A stretch of DNA of 64,000 nt from assembly GCF_003626755.1 (NCBI RefSeq), contig NZ_RBCJ01000005.1:186001-250000 (forward strand). The letters are read 5' to 3'. The notes below the pieces were generated by a model. It searched no databases. It had not been told where the DNA came from and saw only the letters and a program-made list of their open reading frames with translations. Positions 9,485-17,636 of this stretch are shown piece by piece (the stretch's first letter is position 1; each line of letters opens with the position of its first letter). A program made the translations under genes and the position numbers. Origin of the DNA: Ulvibacterium marinum. Lineage in GTDB: Bacteria > Bacteroidota > Bacteroidia > Flavobacteriales > Flavobacteriaceae.

Positions 9485-9506
9485 AATTGACTAAATCGGT
9501 TTAGTT
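9485..9506. promoter_or_regulatory. LacI-type operator in front of the GH38 operon
   Basis: A 22-bp stretch with the near-palindromic core CTAAATCGGTTTAG (9491-9504) and the central CG typical of LacI-family operators. Its reverse complement is identical over all 22 bp to the site at 10541-10562 in front of lacI. A possible Bacteroidota -7 box (TAAATTTA on the minus strand, 9513-9520) with a TTG about 21 nt upstream would place the start of transcription at the edge of this operator. Repression of the catabolic operon by the adjacent LacI protein is inferred. Confidence 0.75.
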
Positions 9507-9517
9507 TTCCAATAAAT

Positions 9518-10537
9518 TTAAACCCCGCAAGATTTTCTAATCAATAGTTGGGTTTGTAATATGCTTTGGTTTTCAATCTTTATATTCTTCTTTTCAATAT
9601 CGTTGACCAAAATCTCAACAGCGAGATTTCCAATATCATCTACCGGCTGCTTACTGGTGCTAATCGGTGGGTCTACCAAATCAAAGGCACCAAGTTCATC
9701 AAAACTGATTATTGCCACTTCGCTTGGCACCTTAACATCCAATAGTTTGAGTTCCCTAAGCCCAGAAGCGGCCAGGTAATGGGTAGTAAACACAATGGCA
9801 TCTATGCCTGTTAATCCGCTGACCATATCCTTGATTGCATCTTTCATTTCGGATTTATACGCAAACGGATCTAATTCCTTCAGTATTCCGGCGTTGATTT
9901 CGAGACCCTCCTCTACAAGAGCCGTTTCATAGCCCAAACGCCTTTGTAGTATGGCATCCAATTCACTTTTTATACTGACCAAGCCTATATTCCTTCTCCC
10001 ATTTTTCAACAAGTGTTGGGTCATGTTTTTTGAACCTCCAAAATTGTCAACGATTACATAGTTGGTTTTAATATCCGGGTAATGTCTATCGATCAACACA
10101 AATGGGAAATTGGCCTCCCTTAATTTTAAGATTTCATCTTTATTCTTTTGAGTGGAAGCGATAATCAATCCATCAACTTGTCTATTCAACATAGAGTACA
10201 TCAATTCCTTTTCCATCTTGGCGTCTTCATTGGAACTACTGAATACAACGTTGTACCCAAGTGTCTTCGCCCTGAGTTCGATGTGATGGGCAATCCTAGC
10301 ATAAAAAATATCGGAAATGTTGGGCACGATCAAACCAATGGTCTCACTTTTTCCCAAGCTTAATCCTCTGGCCATCTGATTGGGCCGGTAATTATTTTTT
10401 TGGGCAAAATCCAGAATCCTCTTCTGGGTCTCCTTGCTGATTTTGTTCTCGTCTCCCCTATTGTTCAGCACTAAGGAAACTGCCGTCTTGGACAGGTTCA
10501 ACTCCGCTGCGATATCTTTTAGAAAAATCTTCTTCAA
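9518..10537 (-). CDS. LacI family transcriptional regulator
   Basis: A 339-residue repressor of standard LacI length. The N-terminal helix-turn-helix is FLKDIAAELNLSKTAVSLVL near residues 4-23, followed by a hinge region with YRPNQMARGLS and a periplasmic-binding-protein-like sensor domain opening with TIGLIVPNISDIFYA near 67-81. It should bind palindromes with a central CG, and two identical candidates flank it at 9485-9506 and 10541-10562. The gene sits at the head of the GH38/RraA/MFS operon in the same direction, 47 nt from the GH38 start. It probably senses a sugar or sugar-acid intermediate of that pathway and also controls its own transcription. Confidence 0.93.
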   Translation of the reverse strand: MKKIFLKDIAAELNLSKTAVSLVLNNRGDENKISKETQKRILDFAQKNNYRPNQMARGLSLGKSETIGLIVPNISDIFYARIAHHIELRAKTLGYNVVFSSSNEDAKMEKELMYSMLNRQVDGLIIASTQKNKDEILKLREANFPFVLIDRHYPDIKTNYVIVDNFGGSKNMTQHLLKNGRRNIGLVSIKSELDAILQRRLGYETALVEEGLEINAGILKELDPFAYKSEMKDAIKDMVSGLTGIDAIVFTTHYLAASGLRELKLLDVKVPSEVAIISFDELGAFDLVDPPISTSKQPVDDIGNLAVEILVNDIEKKNIKIENQSILQTQLLIRKSCGV

Positions 10538-10540
10538 TTT

Positions 10541-10562
10541 AACTAAACCGATTTAGTCAATT
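10541..10562. promoter_or_regulatory. LacI-type operator in front of lacI (autoregulation)
   Basis: The core CTAAACCGATTTAG lies at 10543-10556. The full 22 bp is the exact reverse complement of the site in front of the GH38 gene. It lies 3 nt downstream of a perfect TAnnTTTG promoter box, so a bound repressor would cover the transcription start. The ATG of lacI begins 3 nt further on, so this site also forms the 5' leader. Confidence 0.75.
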
Positions 10563-10565
10563 ACT

Positions 10566-10595
10566 CAAAAGTATGAAATTTTTGTTGATTTCAAA
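10566..10595 (-). promoter_or_regulatory. Candidate lacI promoter (Bacteroidota type)
   Basis: On the minus strand TACTTTTG (10573 down to 10566) matches the Bacteroidota -7 consensus TAnnTTTG exactly. TTTG (10595-10592) sits 18 nt upstream as the -33 element. Its position directly before the operator gives a simple repression geometry. It is predicted from consensus only. Confidence 0.6.
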
Positions 10596-10801
10596 GATTA
10601 TTTTTTACAAAAAAGATACCGCAAATTAAACCCAATCAAGAGATTGTTTCTATTAAACTATCGTTGGAAACAATGGCCGAACACATTCTTACTAATGTTG
10701 CACGCTATTCTGTAATCTTGCAATTGTTATACCTTCTCCAGCCTGCCTACATCGCATTTGGGAAAAGTAGTGTCAAATAGTATAAATAGGAAAGAAATAA
10801 A

Positions 10802-10835
10802 AAAACCACGTGAAACGATCGTTTCACGTGGTTTT
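10802..10835 (-). terminator. Perfect 34-bp palindrome, terminator for a minus-strand transcript
   Basis: A perfect inverted repeat centred on ACGATCGT with arms of AAAACCACGTG type. On the minus strand the hairpin is followed by a run of T (TTTTTTTATTT), as in a Rho-independent terminator. It lies 15 nt downstream of the tRNA-tail-like sequence at 10851-10870 in minus-strand sense, the arrangement expected behind a tRNA gene. Confidence 0.7.
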
Positions 10836-10850
10836 CATCCTACCTAAATG

Positions 10851-10870
10851 GTGGTTCGTCGGGGTGGCAG
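10851..10870 (-). repeat. Left 20-bp tRNA-3'-end-like direct repeat (candidate attachment site)
   Basis: The sequence is identical to 33169-33188, in the same orientation. Read on the minus strand it contains CTGCCACCCCGA, which matches the end of the T arm, the acceptor stem and the discriminator base of a tRNA(Pro)-type gene, plus 8 nt beyond. The rest of the tRNA is absent. Both copies have a terminator hairpin just downstream. This suggests attachment-site ends displaced by integration events. Confidence 0.5.
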
Positions 10871-11334
10871 GAACTTGGCCCATCTCTCCTATCTCTTTAT
10901 TGTCGGTGTCTCTAGGATTTAGCAATAGTATAGGTAACCGAATAGGTAACTTTTTATTTGATTTAACTTACGTTAAGTTGTTATTCAAGATAAGAAATAT
11001 CTTCTACTAAATTCAAATTTCTACTCTAAGACCTACTTCACTAGAATTAGTAGCTAATGGGTTCAAAATCCAGTTTCCTCGGAGTGTATGTTCAATTTTC
11101 TCCTCGAGTTCTAGATGTTATTTCAATAGTTGGAATGGTTATGCGAAAAAGACTATCCTGGCTTACTTTCAATATTGGAAATTCGATATTTAGAGTGTCC
11201 AAAATATTTCCATACGGCACTCTCAAAAATGAAAAGATTTTCCTTTTTTTTTAGACCTTAAGTTACCATATGATTTTTTGTTTTATTCGGACAGATTGAT
11301 AGTTACATATTCAAAACCATCCTAAAATTCAATT

Positions 11335-11861
11335 ATGAACGATTTAAGAAAAACCCTATCGTCTTTCTGTTTCTAGGATTGGCCCATAGTGCATTTACCC
11401 AACAAATCGCAAAAGAAGAACTTATTTTCTTGACTCCAGAATGGGAGGGTGAAGATGGCAGACCTTACGCGTCGGATGCAATTTTACAACGAATGAAACA
11501 GGTTACCCCAAAAGAGGCGTGGGCGGTCTTAAAAGAAGATGATTTTTAATATCCGTATGCTGAAGGCTGGCAGATGATTAACCCCGATAGTGTTTTGGTA
11601 GGAAGGGCCGTAACTGCCGTTTTTTTACCCGGTTGCCCTGACATTCATCGGGTCATTGATGAGCGAGGACATAATCAAGATGGTCGTTAAAGGCGATGTC
11701 TATGTCGCAGATCAGTTTGGAGTGCATGTCGACGGACCGACCATAGCCGATGGTCTGATGAAATCGAGAAAGATTTTTCACAATGGCTAAACGATCATAT
11801 CGATGAACTTCCAGTACCGAAAGAGTAAATCAAAGAGTTACTGAAAACCCGTACTTGGTAA
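11335..11861 (+). pseudogene. RraA-like secreted protein, decayed
   Basis: Broken reading frames resemble the intact RraA-like protein at 14885-15832. They show a signal-like VFLFLGLAHSAFTQQ, then LTPEWEGEDGRPYASDAI and LQRMKQVTPKEAWAVLK (compare LLKRMKNIQIEEAWGYLR), DSVLVGRAVTAVFLP, GDVYVADQFGV, and a C-terminal DEIEKDFSQWLNDHIDELP. There is a frameshift after the first dozen codons, an in-frame stop after KEDDF, a further frame change, and loss of the central part. It is oriented opposite to the intact paralogue and lies close to the left island boundary. Confidence 0.8.
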
Positions 11862-11922
11862 CTATTGTTCATAGTTCCATATATAGGATTTTTGAAGCTT
11901 TTTCTTCTTAATTTTTTATTCG

Positions 11923-13200
11923 CTATTTAAAAAATGGCACGTCCTTTACGGCATATTTACGCATTCCCTCTTCATTGATTTCTACACCAATTCCGGGTTT
12001 CTCCGATAACGTAATAAAACCGTTCTCTACCATTGGCCCATCAAAAGTGACAATCTCTTTGAACATTGGATTCTTATGAAAATAAATCTGCCATTCCAAA
12101 ATCATAAAATTGGGTACGGAAGCACAGACATGGCAAGAGGCCATAGCGCCTAAATATGAGGCCACCATATGCGGTGAAAACGGCACATAATATAAGTTAG
12201 CTAGGTTGGCGATACGTTGAGCTTCGCCAAGACCACCGGCTTTTTGAAGATCTGGCATGATGACATCGACGGCACCAGCCTCTAGCAGGGGTCTAAATCC
12301 ATACGCGAGATAGTGGTTTTCGCCAGCGCAAATAGGCGTACTGGTCGAATCGGTAATTTTTTTATACGCCTCAACATTTTCAGCAGGTATTGGTTCTTCA
12401 AGCCACATCATGCCCAAAGGTTCCAAAACCTTGGCAACACGTTCTCCCGTTGTAGTATCGTATCGGCCATGCATATCGGCACAAATATCAATATTGGGGC
12501 CAACGGCTTCACGTGCAGCAGCCATTTGGTCATACATACGTTGAATTTCTGCAGGACTAGCCGTCCAGTTATAGGCGTCATACTTGTTGGGATCTTTTGA
12601 TTGATCCAAATCGAATTTTATAGCGGTAAATCCCATTTCAACGGCTTCTTTCGCTGATGCGGCAAAATCTTCTGGCTTGGGCAGCTTATTTTGATACAGA
12701 GCGGTATCCATATACACCCTTATTTTATCCCTGAACTTGCCTCCCAACAATTGATACACAGGAAGATCCAAAGCTTTTCCTGCCAAATCCCAAAGGGCCG
12801 ATTCCACCGCAGTCAATACGGAAACATACATACCCGCCTGTGCGCCTTCGAAAAAACCCCTACGTCGTAAATCTTCAAAAAGACGATGTACATTCAACGG
12901 ATTTTTTCCTTTCAATCGCTCACTAAAAATCTTTACTAAATGATACGTTCCAGGCGTGGCATCCACACCTTCCCCATGGCCTACAATATCTTGATTGGAA
13001 TATATCTTAACGAACAAGCTATGGCCACCACGAATATATCCACACTTTATATCGGTTATCTTCAGATCTTTCGGGGCGGACATTTTTGGCGTGTGATCAA
13101 TTGCCCTTTCATATTCCTTTCCATAACTTACAAAAGGTAATGCCGTCAATGCGGTTGTTGCAGCTGCCTTGGTCAAAAAATCTCTTCGTGAATTTTTCAT
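11923..13200 (-). CDS. Tat-exported mandelate racemase/muconate lactonizing enzyme family dehydratase
   Basis: A 425-residue enolase-superfamily enzyme with the Tat signal SRRDFLTKAAA at residues 4-14, so it is predicted to be periplasmic. The barrel carries metal and catalytic residues: CADMHGRYD (Asp-x-His, as in galactonate/mannonate dehydratase groups), MWLEEPIPAEN, ICAGENHYL, and FSPHMVASYLGA with the late His. It should dehydrate a sugar acid to a 2-keto-3-deoxy acid; the substrate is unknown. It is the last gene of the FecR-SusC-SusD unit, 42 nt after the BASS transporter. Export of this class of enzyme is unusual because characterised members are mostly cytoplasmic. Confidence 0.85.
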   Translation of the reverse strand: MKNSRRDFLTKAAATTALTALPFVSYGKEYERAIDHTPKMSAPKDLKITDIKCGYIRGGHSLFVKIYSNQDIVGHGEGVDATPGTYHLVKIFSERLKGKNPLNVHRLFEDLRRRGFFEGAQAGMYVSVLTAVESALWDLAGKALDLPVYQLLGGKFRDKIRVYMDTALYQNKLPKPEDFAASAKEAVEMGFTAIKFDLDQSKDPNKYDAYNWTASPAEIQRMYDQMAAAREAVGPNIDICADMHGRYDTTTGERVAKVLEPLGMMWLEEPIPAENVEAYKKITDSTSTPICAGENHYLAYGFRPLLEAGAVDVIMPDLQKAGGLGEAQRIANLANLYYVPFSPHMVASYLGAMASCHVCASVPNFMILEWQIYFHKNPMFKEIVTFDGPMVENGFITLSEKPGIGVEINEEGMRKYAVKDVPFFK

Positions 13201-13242
13201 AGTATCTTTTTAAGATAGATGTTATATAAAAGTCGTCGTGGA

Positions 13243-14352
13243 CTACACTTTTTCGGAAACTACATCTTCAGAAACTTCAATGGTTTTTCCATGCCAGTAT
13301 GAAGCCAAAATCGATCCGGTAATATTCATTAATGGTCCAAACACCGCCGGTGCGAGACCCATAGTGGCAATCTTTCCCAATGAATTGGCGATACCGGAAG
13401 CCAATCCGCCGTTCTGCATTCCAACCTCAATGGCAATGGTTCGAGAATCTTGCTCGGTCATTTTGAAAAGACGGGCGTACCAATAACCAAGAGCATAGCC
13501 AAAAAGGTTATGAATCAATACCAAGACCATCAAAATGCCACCGATATCCAAAAGGCTGTCCCTGCCCGCCGCCGTGATAATCGTGATAATGATGCCGATG
13601 GCCAACATCGAAATAATGGGCATCGCCCTATCGAGCCATTTGGCCTTGTCGCCACGCAATCTGTTGAACAAAAGTCCCGCACCGATAGGAAGGATTATCA
13701 TCTTTATAATACTCCACATCATGGTCAGAATATCGATCTCTATAAATTCGCCAGCTAAAAACTTCATTAAAACGGGCGTAATAAATGGGGCAAGTAGTGT
13801 AGCAATCGATGTGATGGTAATCGATAGAGCCACATTGGCATTTGCCAGATAGGCCATAACGTTCGAGGCGACTCCGCTCGGGGAACATCCTATCAAGACG
13901 ATGCCTGCAGCGATCTCAGGTGGAAAATCGCTTATTTTTGCCAACGCAAAACCTACAAGCGGCATTATCATAAGTTGCGCGGATACGCCGATGAACACTC
14001 CCTTAGGCGTTTTGAATACTGCCGCAAAATCGTTTACGCTCATCGAGGTACCCATACCGAACATAATAATCTGGATCAAGGGTATGATTAACACGGTCAA
14101 TTTAAAACCTCCTATTTCCGTAAACAAATTCGGGTAGTACAACGCGGCCACAACCCCAGCAAATATCATGACGGTAAACACCAAATTTTTAAAGGCCTTT
14201 AATCCGCTAAAACCGAAGGCCAAGAGGGCAAAAAAGGCCAAGAAAAAAATACCGGCCTCCGAAATGTTCTCCATGAAAATTTTCCAAAGGATAATCAATA
14301 ACAAGAGTGCGGCCAAGCCTAAGGAAATTGAATAAATAGTGCTTTTTTTCAC
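13243..14352 (-). CDS. BASS family (bile acid:sodium symporter-like) transporter
   Basis: A 369-residue polytopic membrane protein. The family signature GCSPSGVASNVMAYLA lies about halfway along, and IAIEVGMQNGGLASGIAN lies near the C-terminus. The N-terminus carries about two extra hydrophobic segments ahead of the SBF domain. BASS proteins import organic anions with sodium, including bile acids, pantoate and keto acids. Between two exported dehydratases and a secreted RraA-like protein, a plausible job is uptake of a keto acid made in the periplasm. It lies 42 nt upstream of the last dehydratase and 59 nt after the NTF2-like gene. Confidence 0.85.
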   Translation of the reverse strand: MKKSTIYSISLGLAALLLLIILWKIFMENISEAGIFFLAFFALLAFGFSGLKAFKNLVFTVMIFAGVVAALYYPNLFTEIGGFKLTVLIIPLIQIIMFGMGTSMSVNDFAAVFKTPKGVFIGVSAQLMIMPLVGFALAKISDFPPEIAAGIVLIGCSPSGVASNVMAYLANANVALSITITSIATLLAPFITPVLMKFLAGEFIEIDILTMMWSIIKMIILPIGAGLLFNRLRGDKAKWLDRAMPIISMLAIGIIITIITAAGRDSLLDIGGILMVLVLIHNLFGYALGYWYARLFKMTEQDSRTIAIEVGMQNGGLASGIANSLGKIATMGLAPAVFGPLMNITGSILASYWHGKTIEVSEDVVSEKV

Positions 14353-14384
14353 GGTATTCTCAAGTTTGGTTTTTGATGGAAACT

Positions 14385-14399
14385 AGACCTGTCAGGTCT
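14385..14399. repeat. Short perfect inverted repeat between the NTF2-like and BASS genes
   Basis: AGACCTG and CAGGTCT are separated by a single T, with flanking CTAG on both sides slightly offset. There is no T run, so it is either an intercistronic hairpin affecting mRNA stability or a protein-binding site. Confidence 0.4.
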
Positions 14400-14411
14400 C
14401 TAGATTGGCCT

Positions 14412-14843
14412 TTACAACTTATAGGCTTGTCTTCCTAAAAGTTTCCAGTCACCATTTTGTTTTTGAAAGGTCATTAAATTTCCTATACGCACATTGGTCG
14501 GTTTCCCGTCGTTTAAGGCATGGGTAACGAAAATATGCCGGACCAAAGCAACATCGCCTGATATGATGATTTTCTGTTCTTCTGGCGTTATCGAAATATA
14601 ATCGAAGCTTCCATTGATGACTGCATCGATAAACTGTACCTTATCTTCTATTGTACCGCTAGAATGACCATAGTTAAGCTTATCAGATGTCAGGTTTTCC
14701 AATATGGACTTATCCTTATCGACCATTGCCTGATAAATCGCATCCACTTTTGTTGCTACCTCGCTGCTGGTTTCAGGTGTTTGACCATAGGCAGAGAACA
14801 CACAAAAGGCAATTAAAATCAGTGAACTATGTAGATATCTCAT
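14412..14843 (-). CDS. Secreted NTF2-like (DUF4440/SnoaL-type) protein
   Basis: A 143-residue protein with a signal peptide ending at SAYG and an NTF2-like single domain. Family features are AIYQAMVDKDKSILENL, a central YGHSSG, and the closing strand MTFQKQNGDWKLLGRQAYKL. Such proteins can be ketosteroid-isomerase-like enzymes or ligand-binding partners; the role is unknown. It lies 41 nt after the RraA-like gene and 59 nt before the BASS transporter, so it belongs to the same periplasmic sugar-acid unit. Confidence 0.8.
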   Translation of the reverse strand: MRYLHSSLILIAFCVFSAYGQTPETSSEVATKVDAIYQAMVDKDKSILENLTSDKLNYGHSSGTIEDKVQFIDAVINGSFDYISITPEEQKIIISGDVALVRHIFVTHALNDGKPTNVRIGNLMTFQKQNGDWKLLGRQAYKL

Positions 14844-14884
14844 TCTCGTTTTTTTAAGACACGCCCGTCAATTCAGATTCGCAA

Positions 14885-15832
14885 TTAGTATCGCGCTTTA
14901 CCCGAATTCAAATAATCGTTGAGTTCTTTTCGGGTCATTGGCAATTTACTATCAGGATATTTCTTGAGCCAATCCCTGAAATCGGCCTTTATTTCATCCG
15001 TCCATTTGGTATCGATTTGACCCGCGGTATATCTTTTTTCACGTAATCGTTGAAAACCGAATTGATCTCGAAGACCTACAATTTCGGATGATAACACCAG
15101 TTCATCGGCCAAGTGTGCCGGTATAAAAATAGTGCCATGGGCATTTGCGAGAACTACATCCCCAGGTAAAACTATCGCCCTGCCGATCCGAATGGGTGTA
15201 TTGATATTCGTCAGCATTTGCTCGGCAAGATAAGAAGGGTCCGAACCTTTGTGCCATCCGTTAAAGCCTTCTATATCCAAAAGTCCCGCCACATCTCTTA
15301 CACTTCCGTAGAAAATATAGCCGTTTTGGGAATTGGTATAAATGGCATTGCCCAAGTTAGAACCAATCAATGTGCCATCAATAATTCTGTTGTATCCATC
15401 GGCCACATACACGTCGCCAGGTTTCAACATTTGAATGGGCCACGAATTACTGCCACCGATAGTATCTCGTTTTTCCTTGGCTCCTTTTTGTTTAACCAAT
15501 TCTTTATAGTCGGGTCGTAAGGGCATATATTGAACTGTAACCACACGACCGGTCATCACACTATCGGGATGTAATATTTCCCATTCACCCTCATATTGGT
15601 TGTGATAGCCTTTTCCTCGCAAATAGCCCCAAGCTTCCTCTATCTGAATATTTTTCATTCGCTTTAAGAGCGCATCGGACACTTTGGGCCTTCCGTCTTC
15701 AAAACGTTCGCCCTGCCAATCTTTGGTCAGTTCTTTGATGTATTCCGGTGTAGAAGCAACCCCTTGAGATTTCATCTGGAAAAAAGAAAAAAGACAGATT
15801 GCAAGTAAAAGTATTTTTTTGTTCATTTTCAT
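14885..15832 (-). CDS. Secreted RraA-like family protein
   Basis: I prefer the ATG at 15832 (MKMNKKILLLAICLF), which gives a clean signal peptide. The frame is open 50 codons further up to 15982, but that extension is not protein-like. The mature protein has about 295 residues and an RraA core: GDVYVADGYNRIIDG, GNAIYTNSQNGYIFYGSVRD, and PGDVVLANAHGTIFIP. The last segment has Asn-Ala-His where the cytoplasmic relative at 5120-5815 has Asp-Leu-Asp, so the metal site may differ. A C-terminal extension of about 60 residues is shared with the pseudogene at 11335-11861. A periplasmic aldolase or lyase acting on dehydratase products is an inference. Confidence 0.8.
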   Translation of the reverse strand: MKMNKKILLLAICLFSFFQMKSQGVASTPEYIKELTKDWQGERFEDGRPKVSDALLKRMKNIQIEEAWGYLRGKGYHNQYEGEWEILHPDSVMTGRVVTVQYMPLRPDYKELVKQKGAKEKRDTIGGSNSWPIQMLKPGDVYVADGYNRIIDGTLIGSNLGNAIYTNSQNGYIFYGSVRDVAGLLDIEGFNGWHKGSDPSYLAEQMLTNINTPIRIGRAIVLPGDVVLANAHGTIFIPAHLADELVLSSEIVGLRDQFGFQRLREKRYTAGQIDTKWTDEIKADFRDWLKKYPDSKLPMTRKELNDYLNSGKARY

Positions 15833-16022
15833 CAATGTAGGTTCAATTAAACTGCTAAATATTCGTCCAGAGTAGCTAATAAATATAAGTGTTTTCAAAA
15901 TTCGTTGTTTGCTGTTAATTTGGCGCCAAGCTCCCCTATTTAATGGGAAGCTCGACGACCTAATCAAAACTAACTCAAACAAACTATCGTAAAATCATTT
16001 ATTCTAAATCATAAAATATTGC

Positions 16023-17522
16023 CTAACTATATGTTCTATCATGAGATCGAAGTTCATCCCATTCCTTGGTCGATTTGAAGTAACTCTTGTCTTTTGGATG
16101 GATATGCTTTTTCAAGACTTCTTCGTTCAATTCGATTCCCAAACCGGGAGCAGTGAGCGGCACCGTTGCAAAACCTTTATCTATCATTTTAAATCCTCCC
16201 ACCGTCTTGACCAAACCTTCCCACCATGGTAAGTCTACAGAATGATGCTCTAGCGCTAAAAAGTTTTGGGTTGCCGCGGCACAATGTACGTTTGCCATAA
16301 AAGAGACCGGTGTCCCGGCCTGGTGCATCGCCATGGCAACACCGAATTCTTCAGCATAATCAGCAATACGTTTGGTTTCCAAAAGTCCTCCAGAAGAAGC
16401 AAGGTCCGGATGTATTATATCCACGGCTCTTTGATGTATCAAAGGCTTAAAGTCTTTTAGCAAATAAATGTCCTCTCCTGTTGTAGTCGGCGTTTCGATA
16501 GAATCAGTTATAGTTTTCCACTGCTCGGTATACTGCCAGGGTACCATGTCTTCAAACCATGCCAAACGATATTTGTCTAAGGCTCTGGCCATACGAATAT
16601 TATTATTCAAATCGAAATGCCCGTAATGGTCCGTGGAAATCGGAATATCATAACCGACCATATTTCTAACGTCTTCGACCACGCGTTGTAGCTCTTCCAA
16701 ACCTTTATCAGTAATCTGAATCTGGGTAAACGGATGCATCGTATTGCCGTACGACATAAAATTTCGTTGGTCGCCCCATTGGGCCAAATTTCCGTTTTTA
16801 TCTTTCCAGAACTTGCCGTTTACAACGGTATCCTTTTTCCCTTTGAGTTCACCTATAGAAACATCCATCTTTAACCATGTATACCCTTGGTCATTGACGC
16901 GAAAATCAATCAGGCGTTTCTGTTCTTCGGGAGAATCGGCCTCAGGGGTATCCGCGTAAAGCCTCACCTTATCGCGATAACGACCCCCAAGCAATTGCCA
17001 TGCAGGTACATTATAAGCTTTACCGCAAAGATCCCACAACGCCATTTCAACGCCACAAACTCCACCGGCCTGGCGAGATGGACCACCGAACTGCTTTATA
17101 ATTTTAAAAATCTTTTCTACATTACAGGGATTTCTTCCTAAAATGCGACTTTTCAAAAATAAGGCATAACGTACATCAGCGGCATCTCTTACCTCGCCCA
17201 GGCCATGAATGCCTTGATTGGTCTCTATCTTGATAATAGGCGTGCCACCCATAACGTTGGTCACCACGTACCGCATGTCGGTAATTTTCAATTCTGAGGG
17301 TGCCGAGGACCGATTGATCTTTGAGGTCGTATGGGCGATGTTATCCTCGAAAGAGTAGCCCATCAAACTCGATAATCCCAGTCCTCCCAAAGCTGTTTTC
17401 TTTAGGAAATTTCTTCGGTCATCTCCGGTTTTCGGATTTTCTATTTCAGCCTTTCGAGCGGCCGAATAAGCCTTTTCTTCATTTTTGTGATTTGTGATGA
17501 TTTGTTTCAAAGTGTTTTTCAT
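16023..17522 (-). CDS. Tat-exported enolase-superfamily (MR/MLE) protein with long N-region
   Basis: A 499-residue protein. A 35-residue hydrophilic leader precedes the Tat motif DDRRNFLKKTALGG (Arg36-Arg37), followed by a short hydrophobic stretch. The enolase-type barrel shows LLGGRYRDKVRLYAD, YTWLKMDVS, the metal segment ISTDHYGHFDLNN, LAWFEDMVP, TTTGEDIYLL, and AMHQAGTPVSFMANVHC. The Asp-x-His pair of the dehydratase at 11923 is replaced by Asp-His-Tyr, and the usual Glu-Glu by Glu-Asp. It is a probable sugar-acid dehydratase whose substrate and exact chemistry are uncertain. It lies 114 nt downstream of the SusD gene, as the first enzyme after the uptake pair. Confidence 0.78.
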   Translation of the reverse strand: MKNTLKQIITNHKNEEKAYSAARKAEIENPKTGDDRRNFLKKTALGGLGLSSLMGYSFEDNIAHTTSKINRSSAPSELKITDMRYVVTNVMGGTPIIKIETNQGIHGLGEVRDAADVRYALFLKSRILGRNPCNVEKIFKIIKQFGGPSRQAGGVCGVEMALWDLCGKAYNVPAWQLLGGRYRDKVRLYADTPEADSPEEQKRLIDFRVNDQGYTWLKMDVSIGELKGKKDTVVNGKFWKDKNGNLAQWGDQRNFMSYGNTMHPFTQIQITDKGLEELQRVVEDVRNMVGYDIPISTDHYGHFDLNNNIRMARALDKYRLAWFEDMVPWQYTEQWKTITDSIETPTTTGEDIYLLKDFKPLIHQRAVDIIHPDLASSGGLLETKRIADYAEEFGVAMAMHQAGTPVSFMANVHCAAATQNFLALEHHSVDLPWWEGLVKTVGGFKMIDKGFATVPLTAPGLGIELNEEVLKKHIHPKDKSYFKSTKEWDELRSHDRTYS

Positions 17523-17636
17523 GATGGCAGTTTTAGTATTTCTCTTATGCGAATTTTAGTTCTCTTGGGAAACAGAGGTCTGCCAGTTTTATCACTGGAG
17601 GACCCCTGTTGCAACCAACCGGTATATAAAAACTGT

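Larger units (their letters stand above)
10596..11334. other. Intergenic stretch at the left boundary of the island
   Basis: No credible gene lies between lacI and the RraA-like pseudogene. The stretch holds a terminator hairpin (10802-10835) and a tRNA-3'-end-like sequence (10851-10870). The remaining AT-rich sequence shows no recognisable coding remnant. Confidence 0.6.

Noticed and set aside
10851-10870. An intact tRNA gene at the left repeat (also considered at 33169)
   Set aside because: Only the last dozen acceptor/T-arm bases match; no anticodon or D arm follows on either side.
10810-11010. 66-codon open frame crossing the terminator and the tRNA-tail repeat
   Set aside because: It overlaps a terminator hairpin and tRNA-like sequence, so it is not a likely protein.
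15934-15958. Inverted repeat AGCTCCCC...GGGAAGCT upstream of the RraA-like gene
   Set aside because: A short imperfect stem without a T run. It may be a leader hairpin, but support is too weak to list.
15833-15982. Upstream extension of the secreted RraA-like gene
   Set aside because: It would hide the signal peptide that starts at 15832 and the extension is not conserved-looking.
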